Positions 1 to 9,239 of a stretch of DNA of 64,000 nucleotides are shown here, piece after piece. The notes under the pieces were generated by a model that was given only the letters and a program-made list of their open reading frames with translations, was not told the origin of the DNA and did no database searches. The translations under genes were made by a program, and so were the position numbers. Every line of letters begins with the position of its first letter. The first letter of the stretch is position 1. Origin of the DNA: Sthenelais limicola (Eukaryota; Annelida; Polychaeta; Phyllodocida; Sigalionidae); assembly GCA_942159475.1 (NCBI GenBank), contig OW804095.1, forward strand, positions 93,385,740 through 93,449,739. The letters run 5' to 3'.

Positions 1-1190
1 TAGTGGAATGGCTCGGCACCATTTTTGGCAATGTGTATGTGAAATATAATAGAGATCTGCCCAGCGGTTTCAGAGAAGATAGCAGTTTAAGACTCAAAAA
101 GCTTATTTTATTAATATAGAGATAGATATGCAGCTATTTTGGATAACATACCGTTTAAAAATGGGAGAAGCTCCTTTGAACGATTTATATGTTGGAATAT
201 ATCACCAACGATCTACCTCCTTAAGGATTTTAAAACAAAAAGTAATTTTTCTGATGTTTTATTATTATTCTGTGGATGTTTTTTCTGATTGTGTAATTTT
301 TTAAGTGTCACTCTGATTATGACAACATTACTGAACCTATAGTCCTCAATCAATATGATCAGACATATATTTGTCTGTGTCCAAAATGATTATTAAACTC
401 TTTAATTTATTACTCATTACAACAAAACCAACAGCAGTCAGATATCTGGCACACACCCATTTCTATCATGCTGTACAAAAACTTTTGTGTAGTTTTTAGG
501 TTACCGTGATTATGGGATTATCTCAAGTATTGCATGAAAACGAAAAAAGAATAAGGTATCCCCTTTCATGTATAAACACCTTTATGTTTTTTTCTAAACT
601 CATACATAATCTTCGCTTCAATAGGGCAATTGTCTTAAAGCCACTTCATATTTAATGAATATGTCACCGTGACTATGCTGTCACTGTGATTATGACAATT
701 ATCTAGCAGGTTGCTTCAAGGGAGAGCAGTCTATAGATTTATTGGAGATGCTAAAAACAGCTATCATTACGTCCAGAAGAGATGGTACTACCTCTCAGCA
801 TAATTTGGGAACTTTTGTGAGATGTTTTAATAGTTTTGTTTCACATTTTCATGTAACATCAAATATAAACAGTATGCCAACATCATAATGAAATATTCAA
901 ATATTCAAATTCATGAGATGCGGTAAGCCTCACCTAAAATCAGCTTGGAAAGCATAAACAACAAACTACTATACTAGATAGACCCACCTGTGAAACCCAA
1001 ACTTGTGTTAACTGTTAATTCATAATTGCTAGTTATATTCAGGTTGACTGCAAAAGCATAGTCACGGTGACGCCACATCATAATCCACGCTCTTCCATTC
1101 CTCCATAACAATTCCACTCCACGCCCATATCCAAACCGGCACGCACACTAAACAAATTTGTCTTTACTCTTATGTAACTGTTTATATACA
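1..1190. other. intergenic, AT-rich, no gene seen
   Basis: No frame longer than noise and no recognisable domain. A loosely repeated motif of the type TCAC(C/T)GTGATTATGACA recurs at about 308-324, 501-515 and 663-698 (twice in the last). Otherwise nothing identified. Confidence 0.6.
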
Positions 1191-1223
1191 ATGGTACAAC
1201 AGTGCCCATATTTGAGTAGCCAA

Positions 1224-1330
1224 GGGGCGGTTGCTTGGCCCCGCCTTTTTTCACCGTCGACCAATGAGGTGGCTCCTGGGCGGCGCCTATGACGTCACGC
1301 TACAAACATAAACATTGACATTCGTTCACC
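1224..1330 (+). promoter_or_regulatory. GC-rich promoter-like block with GC boxes, CCAAT and CRE
   Basis: Within about 75 bp lie GGGGCGG (1224-1230), CCCCGCC (1239-1245), CCAAT (1261-1265), another GGGCGG near 1278 and a perfect palindromic CRE TGACGTCA (1290-1297), in a local CpG-richer patch inside AT-rich DNA. This combination is typical of TATA-less housekeeping-type promoters and could fire in either direction. An ATG follows at 1416 and a good splice donor at 1520. No complete gene could be built downstream, so the target is unknown. A relic promoter or a transposon promoter is also possible. Confidence 0.45.
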
Positions 1331-1415
1331 AAGATCCACACTGAGTGGACAGTTCATTTGAAATTTTGTTCAAGTGTTTGGATTTTCTCTACACTTTGGT
1401 CAATATTTCTTCGAG

Positions 1416-1519
1416 ATGGGGAAAGCAACATTGTGTAACAAGTGTGGGACCACTCATGTAGCTCGGTGAACGATGAATGTACAAATTCTCCAGTTGTTGT
1501 GGATGTTAACCCTATCAGG
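1416..1519 (+). CDS. doubtful first coding exon with CxxC motif
   Basis: Downstream of the GC-rich block, ATG at 1416 opens a frame reading MGKATLCNKCGTTHVAR and stops at 1467-1469. The CNKCG..H pattern looks like the start of a small zinc ribbon or finger. A strong donor (AGG then GTGAGT at 1520) follows, but the ATG frame is already closed. A second frame stays open from about 1439 through the donor, so a single indel near 1460 would link the two. No homologue is recognised. It could be an untranslated first exon, a decayed exon, or chance. Only the donor and the promoter context argue for a gene. Confidence 0.2.
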
Positions 1520-1893
1520 GTGAGTAGTGCATTTATGCACTATTATTTGGGTCATTTTCCCCATAATATTGCCTCTAAGACATGCTATTCATTTAATAAA
1601 ACCTGCTATTTTACCCTCTTCCTCCTATGTCAATGTGTTCCAAATGTTGTAAGGACCAATAATCAAAAAAAAGTTCTTGTGCCTGGTAGATGCAGAAAAT
1701 TTGGTGTCCATAATAGATTGTGGCTAAATTGGAAGAATTATAACTCTATTTATGCAATATTCATTCTTAAATTGGAAAAAAACTAAATCTAAATTTATTT
1801 TTTTGAAAAAATGCCATTCATTCAGTTTTTCATGCTGAATAAAATGAATGGTCGTAAAAGTTGATGGATTTTGAAAATGGTTCCTTTAGAATG

Positions 1894-1969
1894 GTTTCCA
1901 TGGCAACCAAACAGCCCGTTTTTTTTCAATTGAAAAGGTGTATATCTGGTAAATGGTTGCTATGGTGAC
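1894..1969. promoter_or_regulatory. paired RFX X-box-like motifs
   Basis: GTTTCCATGGCAAC at 1894-1907 is a near-perfect X-box, the imperfect palindrome bound by RFX factors, with consensus halves GTNRCC and RGYAAC. A weaker relative, GTTGCTATGGTGAC, lies at 1956-1969. The spacing is about 60 bp. Binding is not shown; the pair could also be part of a repeat. Confidence 0.35.
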
Positions 1970-2049
1970 ATAAAACATGAAATTTCTAAATTACAACTCA
2001 TAACAAGTAGAGCAGAAAATTTAGGTTCATGTGCAATTTACTCAGTACA

Positions 2050-2270
2050 AATCGCATTTCTTACAGGAAAATGGTGATAAAAAGACTATGTGGCATTGTC
2101 CTGATTAATTTTCACTGTCTGGACATCATTGCCTTTTACATCATCTATCTCCTTTTAAAAAGTCACTTAGGCTAAGTAGTTTAGCTCAAAATTTAACAGG
2201 CAGGCAACTTTGAAAGACTATAACTTCACTAATATTTGGAGTATCAAAAAGATTTTTTCGTTTTTATAAT
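2050..2270 (-). repeat. dispersed repeat family B, copy 1
   Basis: Read on the minus strand it contains the block around GATACTCCAAATATTAGTG followed by an AAGTTATAGTCTTTCAAAG-like stretch. The block recurs at 8641-8830 and 15283-15445. The family's other edge, a cytosine-rich TTTCCTGT-like stretch, is also recognisable near 2055. Identity is moderate by eye. Confidence 0.5.
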
Positions 2271-4842
2271 GCTTAGTATGGCCACAATAAGGGACAATTT
2301 AAAAGACAACCTCCCTTAACAGACCCTCTGCCCTTAAAGGCTTAATGAACTCACTTCCTAGACCCTGAATACCTAGGTGTAGACACAAAAATCCTGGGTG
2401 TTGTTTCATAATGAAGGAGACATGGAAAGATTTATTTGGAAAATTTGCAAATGGTGTTCAAATATTACAAAGAATGTCCCAGCCTGGCATGTCATAATGT
2501 GAGACATTCGCACATTCACATGTCCATCTTCACAGCACTTCGCAGCCACAACAGTGTGCACCCAACCATGACTGGGTGAGGGTGGACCATGGGACTGGCC
2601 ATGCGTGTTTGTCCTATTACGTAATAACTGTAATAGCAGACAGGGAGGCAACATGGGCTGGGAATCTTTGAGAAATCCCTGTGAATCTTTGAGAAGTTCT
2701 CAACTTTGATTATGAAATGGAATTTATCCTAAGTGGGATGTTATTCTACTTAATTCCTATGTCCTTTATTATGAAACAAGGCCCTGTTTCTAGCACCAGT
2801 AATAAGAAAGTTATGGGTTATTGGTGATCACCAACCTAGACGCCTGGCAGCCATTTTGTATTTGGCCCGTAAAAATGTTTCCGCAAGAGATACAAACTGG
2901 CACCCAGTGGATTCTTGCTCAGGACATGTAAATTACCATAACCAACAATAAAACTTCATCTGTCCAAGAAACACGCTTTTCTGAGATTCTGCTGGACTAT
3001 GATTCAAGGTATAATGACATACTTTGTACAGAGGTTCAGTGGTCTAAGTGTGATTACTAAAGTACACTGACAACTGTTATTTTGGAGTATTAGATAAAGT
3101 TTCACGGATCGCCGAGAACAAACGGCTGCTGTCAGATCAAAAAGTAACCCCCATCAAAAAGTGATCCAAGGGTTGATTTTCGGCAATCAAAAAAAAACGA
3201 CCCACCCCATCGAAAATCAATCACCAAAGTCAAGACTTTCTTATATTTTCCTTTCATATCGTCCTTATAGAGAAAGCTTTGGAAAATACAATAATATAGA
3301 ATTTGAGTTGTAATCGACTAGATGGGTTTCTCCAGAGTATATCAAATATTGCGGAAGCTAAATAAGTATGGGTAGGGGTAGGGGTAGGTGTAGGCCTCAG
3401 AAATAGGGGTAACATTTAGCGCAACACTATGTTGGAGCTATATCACCCTCAATGTTGATATATAATCAACTTTAGCTCCATATCTGCTGGACAAAAAATG
3501 CTCGACATTGGGTAAAGATTATATCTTCATACACCAGTATATATATATATATATAACTGGGTCAATGTTTGATAGTGTTGGTAATTTTTTGACTGCTTAA
3601 AATTACCCCCCAGGTCGGTTTTCCATGCCGGGGTCATTTTTCTATATGACACCAGCCGATAAGTGATAAGTAAAGCGAAACAGACAAAAATAAATTACTT
3701 TTAGATTGGTTGGCAAGAACAGAACAAAAAGTAGGAAATCATTAGTTTTTGACCGATATTAAGGGTTCTCAAGCCTATCATAAAAAATAATCAGATTGTT
3801 CCTAAACTTGAATCATTGTACATATTTTGATCATACTGAGTCCATGTACATGATTTTTAAAATCAATTCAGTTTTTTTAAATATGAGGGGGCAAACTTGT
3901 TTACCCTTTTACTATTGGTTCCTATGGAAAATGATGACTTTTCAAAACATATCCTATTTCTCACCAAGAACCCGTCGTCAGATTTTTTCCCAACTGTAAA
4001 ACATACTGCCTGGGAGTGTCTTCCTGGTTATAAAAGAAAAAAATAGAATTTTCACCGTCTAGATTTTTTGTGAGGGGCTCCTAAATTATATGAAATAACA
4101 AAGAATACTATTATTTTTCAATTAAATTTAGTTAAAATTGTAATTAAAACCTAAACTGGTTCCAAATTCAATGCGTTTGTGTACAATGCATGTGGAGCTC
4201 AGTGATTTAAAAAGTGAAATCAATTTTGTACGATTCATATTGATAGGGGGTGGGGGTAAAGGTATGGTACATAAATTGACCCCAAAATTTGATTTTTAAT
4301 CATTATCGTATCCAGAAACACACCCAATATTTTTAAATTGGTATTATCACCTCCATATACTTCAAATATGCATATTTAATGATATGAGTGAACTGGAAAG
4401 ACAAAACCTTTACTTATTCATAGTCAGGTATTAGTTCCAGAAATCGCCACTGCTGAATAGTTCTCAAATAGGCTCGAGAACCCTTAACTGACAGTGCAGC
4501 TTTAACTGTGAATGCTCCTCTCCAACCTGGCATTGGTGTAGAACCCTTGCGATCAGGATTGATGGCTGTAAATCGCAATATGTAGATGCTGCCTATTAAT
4601 TTGTGCCTGATTGGACCCACGAGCAGAACCTAGTAATACCGATACTGGTCCCCATGATTACAACTCCTACGCCAGCACAATAGTATCCCATTTCATGCCC
4701 TCTAACTTATCCATCTTCAGTCACTGAGAGAGCGGGATGCCAGGTACAGGCAATCAACAAGGGCAGATGGGACCGTCTTGCAAATTTCATTGCAGGTAAC
4801 TGTAAGGAAATCTCAGTAGTATGAAGTGGGCGGGGGTGGAGG

Positions 4843-4893
4843 TCGGGAAATGTACAATTTGACTTCACCAATCCTCTCCAATAACCCAAAATT
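4843..4893 (-). mobile_element. family A MITE, truncated end
   Basis: GTCGGGAAATGTACAATTTG followed by a CTTCACCAATCCTCT-type stretch and ATAACCC matches the right end, in reverse, of the family A elements at 35895, 37201 and 50876. The rest of the element is missing; it abuts the polypurine tract. Confidence 0.55.
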
Positions 4894-5056
4894 AAGAGGG
4901 GGGGGGGGACGAAGGAAGAGGAAAGGGGAAAGAGGAAAAAGGCAGGGAGAGGAGAGATGAAGGACAGGAACAGGAATAGAGAGGGTGAGAGGGAGGGGTG
5001 GGAAGAAGGAGGGAACGAGGAGGAGGGGAGAGAGAGTGACAGGAAGAGAATGAGAG
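4894..5056 (+). repeat. polypurine tract
   Basis: About 160 bases are almost only A and G on the plus strand, with a run of 10 G near 4898 and many GGA/GAGA blocks; the few pyrimidines are isolated. Such tracts can form triplex DNA. The minus-strand Ser/Pro/Leu-rich frame across it is a by-product of composition. Confidence 0.85.
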
Positions 5057-5439
5057 ATTTTTTATCAAGTAGCTCCTATCCATTCTTGACCATAGCTTTC
5101 ATAGAGCCTACCTGTTCTTAAACGTCCGAAGGTACAGTCACTAATTTTCAATGCAAAAACTTCGATCTTGTTAAGACTTAAGAGCTAATATTTGGGGCTT
5201 TTCATCCTTAGACCATCTTTATTCAAAAAATAAGAATGATAACGATTGGATAACATGATAAACATTCAATAATGGTCCCCATTTCACTGGAATCAACCAT
5301 CTACACAACTCCAAGCACTAAATACCCCAAACAACATTTTTACGACTCAAGACTCATTTGTTAAAAGTCTTCTGTAGGCATTTATTGTAATACTGTTATA
5401 ATAACTCTGTGTAGGGGCCAGAGCGTAAAGAAAATAATA

Positions 5440-5722
5440 CACTCGGCAGCTCAGCAGATTTAGTAAATTCTGCTAATTAGGTTGAAAGATATTAAATGCT
5501 AGGTAAATCTGACCCAGATGCAGTAATTGAATAGGATGTTAGGTTCTACACATTTAGTAAATTCTGCTAAATTAGGCTGAAAATGGCAAATACTGTTACT
5601 TTGAGTCAAGAAATCAGTTATGTCAAACTATATATTTCCAACCTCATTCATGTCTTACATTAATTTTTGATTAGATAAGTAGATTAGTGAAGGCGAATTG
5701 TCCATATTCTAACGACCTGACT
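5440..5722 (+). mobile_element. family A MITE, rearranged copy
   Basis: The right end (AGTGAAGGCGAATTGTCCAT then ACGACCTGAC) matches family A. The left part is damaged and the internal block TTTAGTAAATTCTGCTAA occurs twice (about 5458 and 5552), so this copy carries an internal duplication or a second fragment. Confidence 0.65.
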
Positions 5723-6060
5723 GATATCTGTAGGCAGTTGGAGTGATGTCTAAATCAGAACAGACCTCTCTCTCCATGGTCTCTGCAGATCCTCCTGGTT
5801 CCCAAGGTAATAAAGAGGGGCCTCACGGGATGGTCGGAGCCTCCCCGCAGACACCTGTTGTGGGAGGGGGGGGGATCCCTTGTTATGCCCCTAACTAGTC
5901 CATCAGGGATGATTATAGGCAACAAGGTCTCGCCTCCATGTTATGCTCCCTTTGGTGGCTTGCCAGTATCAACATCAGGGAGGCTTTATTTAGTCTATCT
6001 CTCCGGGAGTTACATGGAGGTGGTTTATGCGAAAGCCAGGTTACACTTGCAGCTGGTGGA

Positions 6061-6160
6061 ATTGGGGTGGGTGAGTGGTCTTATGAAGCGCTGGTTTTGG
6101 ACCCAGAGGCATGATAATGTGGGTTCGAATCCTGATGCATGTGGCTGCATTTTTACCTAA
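6061..6160 (+). mobile_element. tRNA-derived SINE-like block
   Basis: A perfect RNA polymerase III B box, GGTTCGAATCC, lies at 6122-6132. An A-box-like GGGTGAGTGGTC lies at about 6069-6080, at the right distance. A stem-like GCTGG...CCCAG sits between them where an anticodon arm would be. A clean cloverleaf with acceptor pairing is not evident, so this is read as a tRNA-derived SINE head or tRNA pseudogene rather than a working tRNA gene. Confidence 0.5.
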
Positions 6161-6194
6161 AGAAAAAGATGAGGAAATGCTAAGCTATGCCTAT

Positions 6195-6236
6195 GTACAT
6201 GAGTTTAGTGCTATAGATAGCACTAAACTCATGTAC
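6195..6236. repeat. perfect 20-bp-stem hairpin
   Basis: GTACATGAGTTTAGTGCTAT (6195-6214) is repeated exactly in inverse at 6217-6236, with only 2 bases between. A perfect palindrome of this size forms cruciforms readily and is unlikely by chance. Confidence 0.9.
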
Positions 6237-6505
6237 AGTCCAGAAGTTTTGACCACAAGAGGAGTCTTATAGGCCATTCAATGTCATAAGTACGGGTATT
6301 TTTTCTTATTTGCCTTGACACTCCCTTCCACCCGCCCTGCCCCCCCCCCCCCACACACCCACACTCACCATCTCCTACCTAGATGTGCATTTTTTTTTAT
6401 TGCTGTATCCATCCAATTTCATTGTTTAAAAAATTGTTATTGTTTACGAATATTGGTATCCAAGGCTACCTCATGTATAGGCAGATATCTCCAATGCCAC
6501 ACTAA

Positions 6506-6625
6506 AGGCCCATTCACATTACAACGGCCGATGGGTGTACGGCTGCCCCACGGCAAAAAACGCAATGTTAAAGTATTACAGCCGGCAAGAATTGGCCGGC
6601 TGATCGTGGTAATGTGAATGGACCT
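6506..6625. mobile_element. MITE E1 (PIF/Harbinger-like), 120 bp
   Basis: Terminal inverted repeats AGGCCCATTCACATTAC (from 6506) and GTAATGTGAATGGACCT (to 6625) match except for one base. TAA lies on both sides (6503-6505 and 6626-6628). A 3-bp TWA duplication is the hallmark of PIF/Harbinger elements. The element is non-coding, and its right-hand TAA is also the left-hand TAA of E2. Confidence 0.75.
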
Positions 6626-6628
6626 TAA

Positions 6629-8383
6629 AGGGGTACCCACACTGGATCGGTTTGCGAAATCGTACGATTTCAAAGTCTAAGATTGATCATGGCGCCAATT
6701 GTGTCCCAGATCGTGGTAAAAAAACAGAATCGGGCGACTTTTTTCGACCCACACAGACCCAAAATCTGACCCGATTCAGGGAAAATGTAAAATCGTGGTG
6801 AAGTCAACCCACACTGGATAGATTTCACCACGATTTAACTTATAGCAGGGAATATCAGTATAATGCAGGCAAAGTTTGGGAAGACTGTGGCAAATATTTC
6901 GATTCCTATAGCTATGCTTCAGATACCATGCTCACATGACATGAAATATTCCTATAGCAGTTCAAGGAATTTTTTGTGAGGTAATAAAAGGTTTTAGGGA
7001 TGTTGTGGGCTAATAACTTCTCTTTTTATCAAAATATACATACATATTAGGTCTATATATCGTCCCTCCACCAAAAACTAAATCCAGACCTAAAAGACCT
7101 AATTTTGCCCAAGGAATTCAAATAAAATGGTTATAATTGTGTGTGATTATCCCAAATACAGGTTGTAGACCCCCTAGGCTCGAATACCAAATGATGCCCT
7201 ATTGGGAGAATTACTCATATAATATAATATCTAAAAAATGTATGGTCCTGGGTATGACCATAAAGTGCCTTTCTGTCTCTTTCCTCTGTCTCTCTCTCCC
7301 TTCTTATCTATCTCTTTTTCCTGGGTATGATCATAAACTGCCTCCCTCTCAGCTCTCCCGCCCTTGATAAAACACTCTTAAATGTGTTGATAAGGGCGTA
7401 AAGCAACCAATCTCACTCACTCACTCTAAAAAATGTACATGTATATGATTGGGGAACTCTTTCTAAAGGGCCGCTAGATGGTGCTTGTTTCACGTTTTCT
7501 TGAATACCGACCAAAATATCAATCCTACAGGTTTGTCTATATTAAATTATTTGTAGACAACAAAATTATCTTTAATTTAATGTATGACACATCATTGTAC
7601 CCCTAATAGCTAAGTTACAGCTTTCGGTAACAAAAAAAATAGTGTCGGAAATTATTTTTCACAAATAAAAAAATCATATTTTAAATCAATCGGGGGTCTG
7701 GCCACGACTTTCCATTAAATGGAATGTCATAGGACCTCTCCCGATCTGTCGTGGACCATTATAAGAAAGGCCACGACTGATCAGGACACAACCCACACTG
7801 GCAACACAGATCGTAGAACTGAAAAAAAAAAATTTTTCTATGTCCAAATCGTACGATTAAATATCGGTGAATCGGCGGTGAAGTCAGCCCTGTGACTTCC
7901 AAATCGGGGAACAAAAAGTAACACGATTGGTCCTAGGATTAGTCTTAAGCTGTCTCTACACCACTCCCGATTGTGCATCGCCGACAGTTGGCAATACCTG
8001 CCGTTACTTTTACAGCGCTGTCAGGGTTGGTGTAGAGGCTTTCCCGACGGCGTCCCGACACTTGTAGCTATCGGCAGCTGTCGGCGACAGTCGCCGATCA
8101 CTTCTAACTTGTTTGAAATATTGTGTGCGTCGCCGACAGTCGGCCGACGAAGATCGCCAGTGTAGAGGCTTTCCCGACAGGTCCCGACGTGCGTGCTCAT
8201 ATCGGGGAAATATCTATCGAGAACAAAATGGTGATCGCAAGTGTCGCCAGTATCGGGATACGGTATCGGGAGTGGTGTAGAGACAGCTTTAGGATCCTAT
8301 GATTAATCGGGGGTTAGAATTCAATCGTAGACATGATCTTAAGGCCAAATCGGCCATAGAATGAGCTCTGTGTGGGTACCCCT
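6629..8383. mobile_element. MITE/non-autonomous element E2 (PIF/Harbinger-like), 1.75 kb
   Basis: Ends AGGGGTACCCACAC (from 6629) and GTGTGGGTACCCCT (to 8383) are perfect inverted repeats flanked by TAA (6626-6628, 8384-8386). The interior has several partial copies of its own end motif (CCCACACTGG near 6650, 6811 and 7791) and many ATCGTACGATT-type palindromic bits. No transposase frame is visible. E4 is nested inside. TTAA flanks (piggyBac-like) would also fit, but TAA agrees with E1 and E4. Confidence 0.7.
7948..8287. mobile_element. MITE E4 nested in E2
   Basis: Long inverted repeats AGCTGTCTCTACACCACTCC (7948 onward) and its exact reverse complement ending at 8287 are flanked by TTA on both sides. 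The interior repeats GTGTAGAGGCTTTCCCGAC twice (near 8031 and 8160) and is rich in TCGGCGACAG-type blocks. GC content is higher than in the host element, consistent with a separate insertion. Confidence 0.75.
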
Positions 8384-8386
8384 TAA

Positions 8387-9235
8387 AGCGGTGAATACAC
8401 AGTCACAATTTCAGGATCTACGATTAATCGTGGGTGCTTATTTGCCTGAAATCATGCCTATTTTTGGACCTACACATGCACAATATGGAGAAAAAAGTGA
8501 AATTGTGGGTAAAAAGTGAAATCGTAGAGCTGAGAAAATTGAGCTGAGAAATATAGAGCTGAGAAAATTGTTTAAAAAAACGACCCTAGAAGCAAACAAG
8601 AAAGTAAAAAACTGTAAAAATAAAATAAAACATAACGTTACTCATTTTCCTGTGACACATCACCCATTTTCTGGTGGGTTTTTTCTCTCTTTTTAATTGT
8701 CGAATAAAATAAAATATGAGAAGAATGAGACCTAATGTCGACATGTGTAAGAGGGAAACTCTGCATTATAACAGTGAAAAAATTGTGTTGATACTCCAAA
8801 AATTAGTGAAGTTATAGCATTTCAAAGTAAAATTATAAATAATTCATTTCTTTTATATTGCTAGATCGCAGATAGACCCACGATTTTCAAATAAATCCAA
8901 AAATCGTAGAGGCACCTACGATTTGTCGTAGACCTCATTATAGAAGTCTACGATAAATAGCAGCACTCTCTACACATCGACGATTTATCGTAGAAGCAGC
9001 GGCGATTTTATTTGAAATCGCAGAAGACCCTTTTTTTCCCCTATGATGAATCGTACATCCAAATCGGCGCTGAATCGGCGCTATATCGGCACTGAATCGT
9101 GCATACATGTGTAGGGCATTTGGCATGATTTGGGACCCACGATCTGATGTACGATCGTAAATGGACAATTCCAAATCGTACGACGGATCGTGGATGCAAA
9201 ATCGGCCCCCAAATCTTGACTGTGTATTCAAGGCT
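8387..9235. mobile_element. MITE E3 (PIF/Harbinger-like), 0.85 kb
   Basis: Ends AGCGGTGAATACACAGTCA (8387 onward) and TGACTGTGTATTCAAGGCT (to 9235) are inverted repeats with mismatches only near the tip. The left flank is the TAA shared with E2 and the right flank is TTA. The interior holds a family B block (8641-8830) and many ACGATTTATCGTAGA-type palindromic pieces. The short frames within are by-products. Confidence 0.7.
8641..8830 (+). repeat. dispersed repeat family B, copy 2 (inside E3)
   Basis: Shares TTTCCTGTGACAC, GCATTATAACAGTGAAA and GATACTCCAAAAATTAGTG with the copy at 15283-15445, which sits inside a MITE with unrelated ends. Confidence 0.6.
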
Positions 9236-9239
9236 TTAT

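Larger units (their letters stand above)
1520..4840. other. intergenic; no convincing gene
   Basis: Holds two X-box-like motifs (1894-1969), a dispersed repeat copy (2050-2270), a GGGGTA-type mini-repeat near 3370, a short (TA) run at about 3538-3556, and an inverted TTAACTGACAGTGCAGC piece near 4481 that matches the end of the MITE at 18112. Remaining frames are short and protein-unlike. Confidence 0.5.

Noticed and set aside
4892..5083. Ser/Pro/Leu-rich minus-strand frame
   Set aside because: Translation of the polypurine tract.
6061..6140. Functional tRNA gene
   Set aside because: The B box is perfect but acceptor-stem pairing and a clean anticodon arm are not evident; SINE-like reading preferred.
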